From Palsa-504 sp963818225 (GTDB lineage: Bacteria > Actinomycetota > Actinomycetes > Streptosporangiales > Streptosporangiaceae), in contig CAWFRO010000008.1 in NCBI GenBank assembly GCA_963818225.1, positions 186,001 through 250,000 of the forward strand: DNA of 64,000 bases, read 5' to 3'. The position numbers were made by a program, and so were the translations under genes. The notes beneath the pieces are model-generated. The model searched no databases and had not been told where the DNA came from. It worked only from the letters and a program-made list of their open reading frames with translations. Positions within the stretch are counted from its first letter, which is position 1, and every line of letters begins with the position of its first letter. Positions 48,759 through 60,877 of the stretch are shown in pieces.

Positions 48759-50642
48759 ATGACTGCGCTGACGCGGCGTGGTCTGGGGCCTGACAAGAGA
48801 GCCGCCGAGATGACCGACAGCGACGAAGCTGGAGACTCGACCAGCGCCGGTCTGCCCAGGGGGGGTAGCGCGGAGATGATCGCGGCACCGGGGGATCCCG
48901 TTGACCGCAGGCGGCAGCGTTCCTGGGTACCAGGTACCGCCGCCCTGCTGACCGCGCTCATCGGCCTGTCGGACATCGTGGCGATCTTCAAGCCCGAGTG
49001 GTCGCACCGGCTGACCAGAATCAGCCATCTGGTTCCGGGCACGCTGACCAACGGCCTGCGCACCGTCGACGTGATCATCGGGCTGATGCTGCTGATGCTG
49101 GCGCACGGACTGCGCCGCCGGAAGCGGCGCGCTTACCAGGCGGTGCTCGCGCTGCTCGCCTTCGACATCGGCATCCACTTCTATCACTCGAACTCCCACG
49201 TGGAGCGGATACCGACGGCCATCGTCGCGCTGATCCTGCTGGTCGCGCTGCTGTACTTCCGGGACGAGTTCTACGCCGAGGGGGATCCGCGTACCCGGTG
49301 GCGGGCGCTGTGGGTGTTCGCCGGCGTGGTCGTCGCCGATGTCGTCATCGGGCTCACCTACATCCTCCTGGCCCGGGGGCTGGCCGCCGACTACTCGCTG
49401 GGCCAGCGGATCCAGGAGGTCGTGTACGGCCTGGCCGGAGTGTCCGGGCCGATCCAGTGGGTGCCGGAGGCGCGCAGCGACCTGTTCGACATCCTGACCA
49501 GCGGGCTCGGTGTCTTTACCCTGGTCGTCACCGTGTACCTGTTCCTGCGCCCGGCCCAGCCGAGGGCGCGGCTGGGCGCCGCGGACGCGGGCCGGATCAA
49601 GGACCTGCTCGGCAGGTACGGCGACCGGGACTCGCTCGGCTACTTCGCCCTGCGGGACGACAAGAGCGTCATCTGGTCGCCGACCGGCAAGGCGTGCGTC
49701 TGCTATCGCGTCGTGTCCGGCGTCATGCTGGCCAGCGGCGACCCCATCGGTGACCCGGAGGCGTGGCCCGGGGTCATCGGTCCCTTCCTGGAGGAAGCCG
49801 CGCGGCACGCCTGGGCCCCGGCCGTCATGGGGTGCAGCGAACTCGGCGCGGAAGTGTGGTGCCGTGAGGGCAACCTGACCGCGCTCGAGCTCGGCGACGA
49901 GGCGGTCGTGAACGTGGCCGACTTCAGCCTGTCCGGCCGGCACATGCGCAACGTCAGGCAGATGGTGAACCGGGTGGCCAAGAACGGCTACGTGGCCGAG
50001 ATACGCCGGGCGGCAGACATTCCGCCGCGGGAGCTCGACGCCATCGTGCGGACCGCGGATTCCTGGCGCGGCAGCGAGACCGAGCGCGGTTTCTCGATGG
50101 CCCTCGGGCGGATCGGCGCCCGCGGCGACGACGACTGCGTGCTCGCCACGGCCACGGAGAACGGCGTGCTGCGGGCGGTGCTTCAGCTCGTCCCGTGGGG
50201 CGCCGACGGGCTGTCCCTCGACCTCATGCGGCGGGACAAGAACGCCCAGCCCGGGCTGAACGATTTCCTCATCGTCGAGACCATCAAGGCGGCCTCCTGC
50301 CTGGGCGTCAAGCGGATCTCGCTGAACTTCGCGGTCTTCCGGGCCGCCCTCGAACGCGGGGAGCGGATCGGCGCGGGCCCGGTGCTGCGGCTGTGGCGCT
50401 CGATACTGATCTTCGCCTCTAAGTGGTTCCAGATCGAGTCCCTGTACAAATTCAACGCCAAGTTCGGTCCCGTGTGGCAGCCGCGATTCTTCGTGTTCCC
50501 GAGCACCAAGGATGCGCCGAGGATCGCGATCGCCGCCCTCGAAGCGGAGGCGTTCCTGGTCTGGCCGCGCCTCGAGCTGCGCCGGATCGGGCGCAAGCTC
50601 GGCCTCGGCCGGCTGCGCCGGGCCCCGGCGCCGCCGCGGTGA
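48759..50642 (+). CDS. Lysyl-phosphatidylglycerol synthase-like membrane protein (DUF2156)
   Basis: 627 aa. About six N-terminal transmembrane helices (residues ~57-265) precede a cytosolic DUF2156 double-GNAT domain: SLGYFALRDDKSVIWSPTGKACVCYRVV, MLASGDPIGDPEAWPGVI, FSLSGRHMRNVRQMVNRV and the closing SLYKFNAKFGPVWQPRFFVFP. These are MprF/LysX aminoacyl-transfer features. It may aminoacylate lipids, giving cationic-peptide resistance. ATG 48759 is chosen because GCGAGG precedes it. Overlaps folP by 4 bp. Confidence 0.9.
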   Translation: MTALTRRGLGPDKRAAEMTDSDEAGDSTSAGLPRGGSAEMIAAPGDPVDRRRQRSWVPGTAALLTALIGLSDIVAIFKPEWSHRLTRISHLVPGTLTNGLRTVDVIIGLMLLMLAHGLRRRKRRAYQAVLALLAFDIGIHFYHSNSHVERIPTAIVALILLVALLYFRDEFYAEGDPRTRWRALWVFAGVVVADVVIGLTYILLARGLAADYSLGQRIQEVVYGLAGVSGPIQWVPEARSDLFDILTSGLGVFTLVVTVYLFLRPAQPRARLGAADAGRIKDLLGRYGDRDSLGYFALRDDKSVIWSPTGKACVCYRVVSGVMLASGDPIGDPEAWPGVIGPFLEEAARHAWAPAVMGCSELGAEVWCREGNLTALELGDEAVVNVADFSLSGRHMRNVRQMVNRVAKNGYVAEIRRAADIPPRELDAIVRTADSWRGSETERGFSMALGRIGARGDDDCVLATATENGVLRAVLQLVPWGADGLSLDLMRRDKNAQPGLNDFLIVETIKAASCLGVKRISLNFAVFRAALERGERIGAGPVLRLWRSILIFASKWFQIESLYKFNAKFGPVWQPRFFVFPSTKDAPRIAIAALEAEAFLVWPRLELRRIGRKLGLGRLRRAPAPPR

Positions 50643-51514
50643 CGTCCTCGGCGGGCCCGCTCCCCGGGCTGCCGAGCGCGAGCCGCTGCCTGGTCATGGG
50701 CGTGGTCAACGTCACGCCGGACTCGTTCTCCGACGGCGGGGAGTGGTTCGGGGCGGAGGCGGCCGTCAAGCACGGCCTGGAACTCGCCGCGCAGGGCGCC
50801 GACATCGTGGATGTGGGCGGTGAATCGACCAGGCCCGGCGCTCAGCGCGTCACCGAGGAGGAGGAGCTGCGGCGGATCGGGCCGGTCGTGACCGAGCTCG
50901 TGCGGGCGGGCGTGCCGACCTCTATCGATACGATGCGGGCCTCGGTGGCGGAGTTCGCGCTGAACGCCGGGGCTGCGCTGGTCAACGACGTCAGCGGCGG
51001 CCTGGCCGACCCGCGGATGCCCCGGCTGGTCGCCGCGGCGGGCGCATCCTACGTGGTGGTGCACTGGCGCGGCCACAGCCGTGAGATGTACGCGCGCGCG
51101 GTCTACACCGACGTGGTGGGCGAGGTCCGCGACGAGCTCGCCCGCCGGATAGACGAGGTGGTGGCCGCCGGGGTGGATCCGGAGCGCATCGTGGTCGATC
51201 CGGGCCTCGGCTTCGGGAAACGACCCGAGCACAACTGGCCGCTGCTGGCCCGCCTGGCCGACGTCGCCGTGCTGGGCGGGCGCACCTTCCCCGTCCTGGT
51301 GGGCGCGTCCAGGAAGCGGTTCCTCGGCCTCCTGCTGGCCGGATCGGATGGCACGCCGAGGCCGTTCGACGGCTCCGACGAGGCCACGGTCGCGATCTCG
51401 GCACTGGCCGCCGCGGCGGGCGCCTGGTGCGTACGGGTGCACCAGGTTCCGGCCAACGCCGACGCGGTGCGGGTGGCGGCCGCCTGGCGCGGCGCCGGAG
51501 CCAGCCGGACGTGA
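50639..51514 (+). CDS. folP: Dihydropteroate synthase
   Basis: 291 aa. Condenses pABA with dihydropterin pyrophosphate; target of sulfonamides. Signatures: MGVVNVTPDSFSDGGEW, DIVDVGGESTRPGAQRV, TSIDTMRASVA, LVNDVSGGLAD, VVVHWRG, DPGLGFGKRPEHNWPLL and LVGASRKRFLG. GTG 50639 overlaps the preceding stop and folK follows with the same type of overlap. Confidence 0.97.
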   Translation: MTSSAGPLPGLPSASRCLVMGVVNVTPDSFSDGGEWFGAEAAVKHGLELAAQGADIVDVGGESTRPGAQRVTEEEELRRIGPVVTELVRAGVPTSIDTMRASVAEFALNAGAALVNDVSGGLADPRMPRLVAAAGASYVVVHWRGHSREMYARAVYTDVVGEVRDELARRIDEVVAAGVDPERIVVDPGLGFGKRPEHNWPLLARLADVAVLGGRTFPVLVGASRKRFLGLLLAGSDGTPRPFDGSDEATVAISALAAAAGAWCVRVHQVPANADAVRVAAAWRGAGASRT

Positions 51515-52047
51515 GGGTGCCCGCACGCGTGGTGCTGTCGGTGGGCAGCAACCTGGGCGACCGGCTGGGTACCCTTCAGGGGTGTGTGCAAGCCATCGGC
51601 CGGCTCCCGGACACTGACGTGGTCGCCATCTCGCCGGTCTACCAGACGGCTCCGGTGGGCGGCCCGCCCCAGCCGGACTACCTGAACGCGGTGCTCATCG
51701 TGGCGACCGGCTTGCCGCCGCGGGACCTGCTCGCGGCGGCCCATCGCATCGAGGCCGCCTTCGGGCGCGTGCGGGCTGAGCGATTCGGCCCGCGGACGCT
51801 CGATATCGACATCATCAGCTACGGCGGCGAGGTCAGCAGCGACCCGGTGCTGACCCTGCCGCATCCGCGCGCGCACGAGCGGGCGTTCGTCCTGCAGCCG
51901 TGGCACGACGTTGAGCCCGGCGCCGAGCTGCCCGGGCGGGGAGCGGTTGATCAGCTGCTTGACGGCCTGGACCGCCGCGGCGTACGGCACGTGCCTGATG
52001 CCGTCCTTCAGCTCCCCGATTCCGGCTCGCCGGCCGGGACGCCATGA
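51511..52047 (+). CDS. folK: HPPK (2-amino-4-hydroxy-6-hydroxymethyldihydropteridine pyrophosphokinase)
   Basis: 178 aa. Makes the pyrophosphate substrate for FolP. VVLSVGSNLGDRLGTLQ, PVYQTAPVGGPPQPDYLNAV, RFGPRTLDIDIISYGG (metal and ATP residues) and LPHPRAHERAFVLQPW. GTG 51511 overlaps the folP stop. folB, commonly between folP and folK, is absent. Confidence 0.96.
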   Translation: MRVPARVVLSVGSNLGDRLGTLQGCVQAIGRLPDTDVVAISPVYQTAPVGGPPQPDYLNAVLIVATGLPPRDLLAAAHRIEAAFGRVRAERFGPRTLDIDIISYGGEVSSDPVLTLPHPRAHERAFVLQPWHDVEPGAELPGRGAVDQLLDGLDRRGVRHVPDAVLQLPDSGSPAGTP

Positions 52048-52517
52048 GACCCACCCGGACATCCACGCTCGTGATCGTGGCCGTCGTCTGCGGGGTAGCG
52101 GCGTGGCTGCTGCTCCGCTCGGTCTACGAGCACTTGCCGCCCCTGCCGTGGACCGGCGTGCCCGCACTGCTGATAGCCGCGGCCGCAGAGGCCTGGATGG
52201 GCCGCGACCTGCAGGGCCGGATCGCGGGACGGCGCGGCGTCAAGCCTGCCGCGCCGCTGTTCGTATCCCGGATGGTCGCGCTGGCCAAGGCCAGTTCGCT
52301 GGCGGCGGCGGCGATCGCCGGCCTCGCGGCCGGCTTCGTCGTCTACCTGAGCGGCTCGCTGAACGCGGCGATACCCAGGCAGGATGCGCTGACCGCCGCC
52401 GTGACGTTCGCGGCCGCGGTCCTGCTCGCCTGCGCCGCGCTGTACCTCGAATACTGCTGCCGGGTGCCGAACGCCCCCGACCGCGACACCAGCGACGACC
52501 AGGCCCGGCTGTCCTGA
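52044..52517 (+). CDS. DUF3180 membrane protein
   Basis: 157 aa with four hydrophobic spans (TLVIVAVVCGVAAWLLL, GVPALLIAAAAEAWMG, LAAAAIAGLAAGFVVYL, VTFAAAVLLACAALYLEYCCRVP). Members of this family follow folK in many actinobacteria. The YLEYCCRVP end is characteristic. ATG overlaps the folK stop. Function unknown. Confidence 0.9.
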   Translation: MRPTRTSTLVIVAVVCGVAAWLLLRSVYEHLPPLPWTGVPALLIAAAAEAWMGRDLQGRIAGRRGVKPAAPLFVSRMVALAKASSLAAAAIAGLAAGFVVYLSGSLNAAIPRQDALTAAVTFAAAVLLACAALYLEYCCRVPNAPDRDTSDDQARLS

Positions 52518-52612
52518 ACCCCACGCCCAGGCCAGCGGGGCCGAACACCGACCAGATATGACTATCCTGGTCACCGCAGCACGTCCGGTACCGGTGAGGA
52601 CTGGAACGAGAC

Positions 52613-53638
52613 ATGGACTCTGATATTTCCCCGCGCCCAAAGCCCGGCTCTGCCGCCCGCTCCGGGCCCGGCTCTGCCACCCGCTCCGGGCCCGGCTCTA
52701 CCGCCCGCTCCGGGCCCGGCCTTGTCGCGCGCCCCGGGCCCGGCCCGGCGGCCGCCCACCCGGCCCGGCTCGCCGTGGGCGTTATCGGCACCGGCCGGGC
52801 CGGCACCGCGCTCGGCGCGGCGCTGGCCCGTGCGGGCCACGCGGTGGTCGCGGTGTCCGCGGTGTCGCAGGCATCCGTGAGCCGGGCGCGCGCGGCTTTT
52901 CCGGGCGTGGTCATCGCCGATCCCGGCCAGGTCCTCCGCCAGGCCGACCTGGCCCTGCTCACCGTGCCCGACGATGTGCTTCCGGGCCTGGTGGACGGCC
53001 TGGCGGCGACCGGTGCACCGCTTGAGGGACGCATCCTCGTGCACGCGAGCGGCCGCCACGGCCTGGCCGTGCTCGAGCCGGCGGCACGCCTGGGCGCCCT
53101 GCCGCTGGCGCTGCACCCGGTGATGACGTTCACCGGCCGCCCCGACGACGTCGACCGGCTGACCGGAACGTGCTTCGGGGTAACCGCGCCCGAAGTGCTC
53201 CGGACCGCGGCCGAGGCCCTGGTGATCGAGATGGGCGGCGAGCCCGTATTCATCTCCGAGGAACAGCGGGACCTGTACCACGCGGCCCTCGCCAGCGCGG
53301 CCAACCACCTGATCACGCTCGTGGCCCAGGCCGGGGATCTGCTCCGGGCCGCCGGCGTAGCCGACCCGGCCCGCCTGCTCGGCCCGCTGCTGTCCGCCTC
53401 CCTGGACAACGCCCTGCGGTTCGGCGACGCTGGCTTGACCGGTCCCGTCGCCCGCGGCGACGCGGAGACCGTGGCCGCGCACGTCGCGGCGCTCGACGCC
53501 GAGCCTTCGGCCCCGCCGGCCGCGACCACGGCCTACATCGCCATGGCCCGGCTGACCGCGGACCGCGCGCTGGCGGCCGGGCTGCTCAAGGCGGCCGACG
53601 CGGAACGCCTGCTCGGCGTGCTGGGAGGCCGGCCATGA
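52613..53638 (+). CDS. Rossmann-like/DUF2520 dehydrogenase-type protein with N-terminal repeat
   Basis: 341 aa. After a low-complexity N-terminus of 8-residue repeats (GSAARSGP and variants, residues ~10-50), a Rossmann domain begins (LAVGVIGTGRAGTALGAALARAGH). The helical DUF2520 domain follows (LPLALHPVMTFTGRPDDVDRLTG, EEQRDLYHAALASAANHLITLVAQAGDLLRAAGV). It is found next to panC and coaX in many actinobacteria. A pantoate-related reductase role has been guessed, not shown. ATG 52613 may be too early if the repeat is untranslated. Confidence 0.88.
   Translation: MDSDISPRPKPGSAARSGPGSATRSGPGSTARSGPGLVARPGPGPAAAHPARLAVGVIGTGRAGTALGAALARAGHAVVAVSAVSQASVSRARAAFPGVVIADPGQVLRQADLALLTVPDDVLPGLVDGLAATGAPLEGRILVHASGRHGLAVLEPAARLGALPLALHPVMTFTGRPDDVDRLTGTCFGVTAPEVLRTAAEALVIEMGGEPVFISEEQRDLYHAALASAANHLITLVAQAGDLLRAAGVADPARLLGPLLSASLDNALRFGDAGLTGPVARGDAETVAAHVAALDAEPSAPPAATTAYIAMARLTADRALAAGLLKAADAERLLGVLGGRP
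52644..52745 (+). repeat. 24-bp tandem repeat at the start of the DUF2520 gene
   Basis: About four units of CCGCTCCGGGCCCGGCTCT with small changes, in frame, encoding the GSAARSGP repeats. Confidence 0.85.
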
Positions 53639-54561
53639 GCCAGCCACCCGCCGGGACCGGGCCCGTCGTGCTGCCGACCAAGGCCGCTCTGGCGGCCGCG
53701 CGCCCTGGCCTGGGCGCCCCCGTGGTGCTGGTGCCCACGATGGGTGCCTTGCACGCCGGGCATCGGGCCCTGCTCCAGGCCGCCCGCGACCAGGCCGGCC
53801 CCGCCGGCAGCGTGATCGTCTCCATTTTCGTCAACCCGCTCCAGTTCCGGCCCGGCGAAGACCTGGACCGGTACCCGCGGACCCTGGACGACGACCTGGC
53901 CATGTGCGCGAGTGAGGGGGTCCGGGCGGTCTTCGCGCCGTCTGCCGCCGAGATGTACCCCGGCGGCCAGCCGGACGTCACGGTGGACCCCGGTCCCGCG
54001 GGCCGGGTCTTCGAGGGCGAATTCCGGCCGGGCTTCTTCGACGGCGTGCTGACCGTGGTGCTCAAGCTGTTCCACCTGATCCGCCCGGACGTCGCGGTCT
54101 TCGGTGCGAAGGATGCCCAGCAGCTCATGCTCGTCCGGCGCATGGTGAGCGATGTCGACCTGGACATCGCCATCGCCGCCACGCCGACCGTCCGCGACGA
54201 CGACGGGCTGGCCACCTCGAGCAGGAACCGGTACCTGTCCGCCGCGGACCGGGCGCTGGCGCTGACCCTGCCGCGCGGCCTGCGCGCGGGCCAGGCCAGG
54301 GCCGCGCAGGGCGCGCCCGCCGTGCTGGCCGCCGCGGAGAAGGTCCTCCGCGGCGAGACCGCCTTGGCGGTTGACTACGTCGCGGTGGTGGACCCGCAGA
54401 CGTTCAGCCCGGTCGCGCCGGACCACGCCGGCCCCGCGCTGATCGTGGCGGCCGCGAGGGCAGGCGCCACCCGGCTGATCGATAACGTGCCGGTCGTGCT
54501 GGCCGCCGGGCCCGCTGGCGCGGATGGAGAAGGGCAGTCCCGAGATGCTGCTGACCATTGA
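53635..54561 (+). CDS. panC: Pantothenate synthetase
   Basis: 308 aa. Joins pantoate and beta-alanine. LVPTMGALHAGHRALLQAA contains the HIGH-type motif; SIFVNPLQFRPGEDLDRYPR, GEFRPGFFDGVLTVVLKLF, PDVAVFGAKDAQQL and TVRDDDGLATSSRNRYLS complete the active site. ATG overlaps the previous stop. The 3' end overlaps coaX by 17 bp. panD is not here. Confidence 0.97.
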   Translation: MSQPPAGTGPVVLPTKAALAAARPGLGAPVVLVPTMGALHAGHRALLQAARDQAGPAGSVIVSIFVNPLQFRPGEDLDRYPRTLDDDLAMCASEGVRAVFAPSAAEMYPGGQPDVTVDPGPAGRVFEGEFRPGFFDGVLTVVLKLFHLIRPDVAVFGAKDAQQLMLVRRMVSDVDLDIAIAATPTVRDDDGLATSSRNRYLSAADRALALTLPRGLRAGQARAAQGAPAVLAAAEKVLRGETALAVDYVAVVDPQTFSPVAPDHAGPALIVAAARAGATRLIDNVPVVLAAGPAGADGEGQSRDAADH

Positions 54562-55414
54562 CATCGGGAACACCCATACGGTCCTCGGGGTATTCGACGG
54601 CGACCGGATTATCGACCACTGGCGGATGGCCACGGTCCCGGACCGGACCGCTGATGAGCTGGCCGTGGTGCTGCACGGCCTGCTGGCCCGCAGCAAGGCC
54701 CTCTCCGAACGGGACATCGACGGCATCGCGCTGTGCTCGACCGTGCCGTCGGTGCTGCACGAGATGAGAGAGATGTGCCAGCGCTATTACGGCAACCTGA
54801 CCACGGTCATCGTGGAGCCGGGCGTGAAGACCGGCGTGCCGGTGCGGACCGATAACCCGAAGGAAGTGGGCAGCGACCGCATACTGAACTCGCTTGCGGC
54901 GGTGCACCTTTACGGTGGCCCGGCGATCGTGGTGGATTTCGGCACCTCGACGAATTTCGACGCGGTAAGCGCACGTGGCGAGTTCGTCGGCGGTGCGCTC
55001 GCCCCCGGCATCGAGATCTCCGTGGACGCCCTGTCGCGCCGGGCCGCTCAGCTCCTCAAGGTCGAACTGACCAGGCCGCCCCGGGTAGTGGGCAAGAACA
55101 CCGTGGAGGCGCTGCAATCCGGCATCATCTACGGGTTCGCCGCTCAGGTCGAGGGGATAGCCGTACGGATGGCGCGAGAGCTTTCTCCTGACGACCCGGA
55201 CGCCGTGACGATAATTGCCACCGGCGGGCTGGCGCCGCTCGTCATAAGCGAGGTCAGCGTCATCGACGCTTACGAGCCCTGGCTTACCCTCATCGGCCTC
55301 CGGCTCGTCTACGATAAAAATGCGGGCCACGCCGAATCTGCGCCCGCCGCGGGATTAAGCGCGGCCGGCGGGCGTCGGCGCGATCAGCCGATACGGACCG
55401 CGCCGACGAAGTAA
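54545..55414 (+). CDS. coaX: Type III pantothenate kinase
   Basis: 289 aa. First step of CoA synthesis from pantothenate. LLTIDIGNTHTVLGVFDGD (phosphate loop), CSTVPSVLHEM, TDNPKEVGSDRILNSLAA, VVDFGTSTNFDAVSARGEFVGGALAPGI and TIIATGGLAPL. Start ATG 54545, GAAGGG upstream, inside the panC end. Its 3' end overlaps the convergent NlpC gene by 31 bp. Confidence 0.97.
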   Translation: MLLTIDIGNTHTVLGVFDGDRIIDHWRMATVPDRTADELAVVLHGLLARSKALSERDIDGIALCSTVPSVLHEMREMCQRYYGNLTTVIVEPGVKTGVPVRTDNPKEVGSDRILNSLAAVHLYGGPAIVVDFGTSTNFDAVSARGEFVGGALAPGIEISVDALSRRAAQLLKVELTRPPRVVGKNTVEALQSGIIYGFAAQVEGIAVRMARELSPDDPDAVTIIATGGLAPLVISEVSVIDAYEPWLTLIGLRLVYDKNAGHAESAPAAGLSAAGGRRRDQPIRTAPTK

Positions 55415-56361
55415 GCCCAGTACACCGGCTCGACGTGGACCGTCTCGCCGAAGTCAGGGGCGTCCACCATCAGGCCGTTTCCCAGATAAATCCCCACGTG
55501 TGAGATATCAGGGAAGAAGAACACCAGATCGCCTGGCTCCAGGTCAGCGCGCGGGACGTGCACGCCCGAGTTCCACAGGTCCCCGGTGTAATGCGGGAGC
55601 GCGATTCCTTCCTGAGCGAAGGCCCATACGACCAGCCCCGAGCAGTCGAATGCGCTCGGGCCCGCCGCGCCCCAGACGTAAGGGTCGCCCCGGCGGGACA
55701 GTGCCGCCTGCAAAGCCTGGGCCCCGACCGTATTAGCGGTCGGAATGGTGATATCCGGATACTGCCCGGTTTGCGTGAAAATCGCCATGGCCTGCTTCAT
55801 GACCGCGCTGTTGACTTGGTCGATCTCTGCGTCGATGGCCACTTTCTTGGTGTTCATCTGGGCTTGCAGTGCCGTTACCATCGCGACCTGCTGGTCGGCC
55901 GCCTGCTGGTCCCGGTGGTCCTGGCTCTCCCGACCGGCCAGCGCGCTGACCAGGTCGCCCCCGGACTGATCGAGCTCGGTCATCATCGACGCCTGGCCGA
56001 GGAACTGCCCCGGGTCGCCCACGGTGAGCGCCTGCAGGGCGGGGTCCAGCCCGGCGGTCATGTAGTTCTCGGCCGCCAGCCGGGCCACCGCCTGCTGGCT
56101 GCTGGCCAGCGCCGCCCCGTCCCGGGCGGCGGCCCGCCCGGCGATCTGCGCGTCCGCCTGCGCCCGGCTGAGCTGGATGCGCAGGCCGTCGTACTGTTCG
56201 CTCAGGGCGTTGATCTGGAATTCGAGCTGCTTGGCCTGGGCGACCAGGGCGCTCAGGGTGGGCTGCGGCGCACTGGTCAGCGCCACGCTCCCGGCCGCGG
56301 GAACCAGGACCAGGGCCGCAGCGACGGCGGCCAAGCCTGCCGCTCTGCTTCGTCTGCGCAC
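55384..56361 (-). CDS. Secreted NlpC/P60 (C40) peptidoglycan hydrolase with coiled coil
   Basis: 325 aa. A basic signal peptide precedes a long coiled-coil region (residues ~35-190, LVAQAKQLEFQINALSEQYD...), then an NlpC/P60 domain: GDPYVWGAAGPSAFDCSGLVVW (Cys ~240), LPHYTGDLWNSG, LEPGDLVFFFPDISHVGIYLG (His ~288) and MVDAPDFGETVHVEPV. RipA-like endopeptidase cutting stem peptides during division. The coiled coil may keep it inactive. GTG start. Confidence 0.94.
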   Translation of the reverse strand: MRRRSRAAGLAAVAAALVLVPAAGSVALTSAPQPTLSALVAQAKQLEFQINALSEQYDGLRIQLSRAQADAQIAGRAAARDGAALASSQQAVARLAAENYMTAGLDPALQALTVGDPGQFLGQASMMTELDQSGGDLVSALAGRESQDHRDQQAADQQVAMVTALQAQMNTKKVAIDAEIDQVNSAVMKQAMAIFTQTGQYPDITIPTANTVGAQALQAALSRRGDPYVWGAAGPSAFDCSGLVVWAFAQEGIALPHYTGDLWNSGVHVPRADLEPGDLVFFFPDISHVGIYLGNGLMVDAPDFGETVHVEPVYWAYFVGAVRIG

Positions 56362-56477
56362 AGCGATGCACGATATTGGAATGCCGGGCGGTTGCCAACC
56401 GGCTTGCGGAAGTTGCTCCCCGGGCCGCTCGGCCGCCGTCCCCGGCCCGCGGTCCAGCGACTATCGTGGACGGCGCT

Positions 56478-56981
56478 ATGGGATACACGATCAGGCCCGC
56501 GCGCACCCGCGACGTGCCCATGATCGGCAAGCTGATCGACTCGAATGTTGAGTCCGGGCGTTTGCTGAGTAAGGCCACGGTGACGCTCTATGAAGACATC
56601 CAGGAGTTCTGCGTGGCGGAACTGGATGGTGACTCCTCGCTCGCGGGCTGTGGCGCATTGCACGTGATGTGGGAGGATCTCGCCGAGATCAGGACGGTCG
56701 CCGTTGCACCGGCCTGCCAGGGGCTGGGTATCGGTCACGGGATCGTCGGCGAGTTGCTGGCCCGGGCCCGCGTGCTAGGAGTTGACCGGGTGTTCTGCTT
56801 GACGTTTGCCGTCAGCTTCTTCGCGCGTCACGGATTCCGGACCATCAGCGGCACTCCGGTGGCCGCAGAGGTGTACTCCGAGCTTTTGCGTTCCTATGAC
56901 GAGGGCGTGGCGGAGTTTCTCGACCTGGAGCGGGTAAAACCCAACACACTCGGCAACACCCGCATGCTGTTGCGGCTCTAA
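56478..56981 (+). CDS. Amino-acid N-acetyltransferase (GNAT, ArgA-like)
   Basis: 167 aa: YTIRPARTRDVPMIGKLIDSN at the start, CGALHVMWEDLAEIRTVAV, ACQGLGIGHGIVGELLARAR and VFCLTFAVSFFARHGFRTI. This matches short actinobacterial N-acetylglutamate synthases (as Rv2747), which start arginine synthesis. ATG 56478 is at the start of homology. Confidence 0.9.
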   Translation: MGYTIRPARTRDVPMIGKLIDSNVESGRLLSKATVTLYEDIQEFCVAELDGDSSLAGCGALHVMWEDLAEIRTVAVAPACQGLGIGHGIVGELLARARVLGVDRVFCLTFAVSFFARHGFRTISGTPVAAEVYSELLRSYDEGVAEFLDLERVKPNTLGNTRMLLRL

Positions 56982-57074
56982 GGGACCGGTGAAATTGAGC
57001 ATCGGCGTTGCGGGCGAGACGATACAAGCCCAGCGGGAGCATCGTCCGCAGTGGGTTACAGGGAGGACTGTGCT

Positions 57075-57224
57075 ATGTGGCAGGACCTCGCGGCGCTGAC
57101 TCCGCCGCTGGTAATGTGTGCCGCGTTCATCATCGGTGTGGTGGTCTTCCTGCGCCGGCAGATGGGCCCGAAGCGCGACCGAACGCGTGCCTCCCGCCGC
57201 CGATCGCGCGGACCGCGGTCTTGA
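57075..57224 (+). CDS. 49-aa single-pass membrane protein
   Basis: GGGAGG 8 nt before ATG 57075. A short acceptor end (MWQDLAALTPP), one transmembrane helix (LVMCAAFIIGVVVFL) and a strongly basic cytosolic tail (RRQMGPKRDRTRASRRRSRG). Excellent ribosome site and topology make it likely real. It lies between the acetyltransferase and lsr2; no family is recognised. Confidence 0.7.
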   Translation: MWQDLAALTPPLVMCAAFIIGVVVFLRRQMGPKRDRTRASRRRSRGPRS

Positions 57225-57474
57225 TATTCCCGGAACGGCGGTTTTATGCCGAACCGGCCGCCGGTGCCGAACTGCCGGTTCGGCCGGATCTTCTCCGGGA
57301 GGTAGTGCTAACGATGCACCGGTATTTGATTACGGAGAGTTACTAGCGCTCCAGTTGCGGCCATGGCCGGGCACGGATAATCGGCGAATCGCGCGGCGTG
57401 GAATTGTCACTACAACAGATTTGGTATATGTTAAACAACTGAAAATAGGTTGCTCCGTCAGAAGGGCCGCTTCG

Positions 57475-57798
57475 ATGGCACAGAAGGTGCAAGTGCTTCT
57501 CGTCGACGATCTCGACGGGAGCGAGGCGACAGAGACCGTGGCGTTTGGCCTCGATGGCGCCTCGTATGAGATCGATCTCAGTTCCGGCAACGCAGGCAAG
57601 CTCCGCAAAGAGTTCGCCAACTACTTGGAGCACGCGCGCAAAGCGAGCGCCCCGGCTAGGCGCCGCAGGGCGCGCACTGGCCCTGGACGCGAGCGCAGCG
57701 CGCAAATCCGGGCGTGGGCGAAGCAGCGGGGATACAAGGTTAATGAGCGCGGCCGCATTCCGGCCAACATCGTCGCGGAGTACGAGGCCGCGCACTAG
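57475..57798 (+). CDS. lsr2: Lsr2 nucleoid-associated protein
   Basis: 107 aa. Bridges AT-rich DNA and silences acquired genes, as H-NS does. N-terminal dimerisation part: MAQKVQVLLVDDLDG, TVAFGLDGASYEIDLS, FANYLEHAR. C-terminal DNA-binding part: IRAWAKQRGYKVNERGRIPANIVAEYEAAH with the RGR AT-hook. GAAGGG 8 nt upstream of ATG. The upstream ~80 bp are AT-rich. Confidence 0.96.
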   Translation: MAQKVQVLLVDDLDGSEATETVAFGLDGASYEIDLSSGNAGKLRKEFANYLEHARKASAPARRRRARTGPGRERSAQIRAWAKQRGYKVNERGRIPANIVAEYEAAH

Positions 57799-58285
57799 CA
57801 CGCGGGGCAGCGGAGTTCGCGAGTTCTCTGGCTTTGCCCTTAGCTCTTCACCCGGCTAGCTCTCCACCCGGCGGCAGGCGGCTCCTTGGCTCTGGCCTAC
57901 CGACGACCGCCGCGGGCCCGAGGCCCGGCCGCGATCGGCCCTCGTTACATCGCACCGCTGACTCGCCAGGCGGCTTCTCCCGCCGCGGGCCAGCGGTGCG
58001 TTTACGTACCGGCCCGGGCCCGCCCGGGCCGGTACGGGCGGGTGACACTCCCGGCATGAGGGCGTTCGCTTGCGGCGTATCCGCCGTCATCCAGGGAACA
58101 CGAGCGTCATCCGAGGGGTTTGATGGGGTGAAGGGCCGTGTCCAGGGAATGTCTTGGTACGCATGGCAGATACTGGTGATAAGTGCGACCGTGGGCACGC
58201 GGCTACTATGCGAAGTAGGCAAGGGAGGGCCCGACCCGACCCGACCCGACCTGGATCGGCCCCCGTGCTGTGAGGAGAGCGACGT
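57799..58285. other. clpC upstream region
   Basis: No gene. Contains a possible ClgR box at 58065-58079 and a -10-like TACTAT at 58204. Confidence 0.5.
58065..58079 (+). promoter_or_regulatory. Possible ClgR operator upstream of clpC
   Basis: TTCGCTTGCGGCGTA fits the CGC-N5-GCG pattern of actinobacterial ClgR boxes with one deviation at the centre. It is ~206 nt before the clpC ATG. ClgR activates clp genes in related bacteria; here it is only a pattern match. Confidence 0.35.
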
Positions 58286-60868
<2,583 letters not shown>

Positions 60869-60877
60869 CCAACCCCC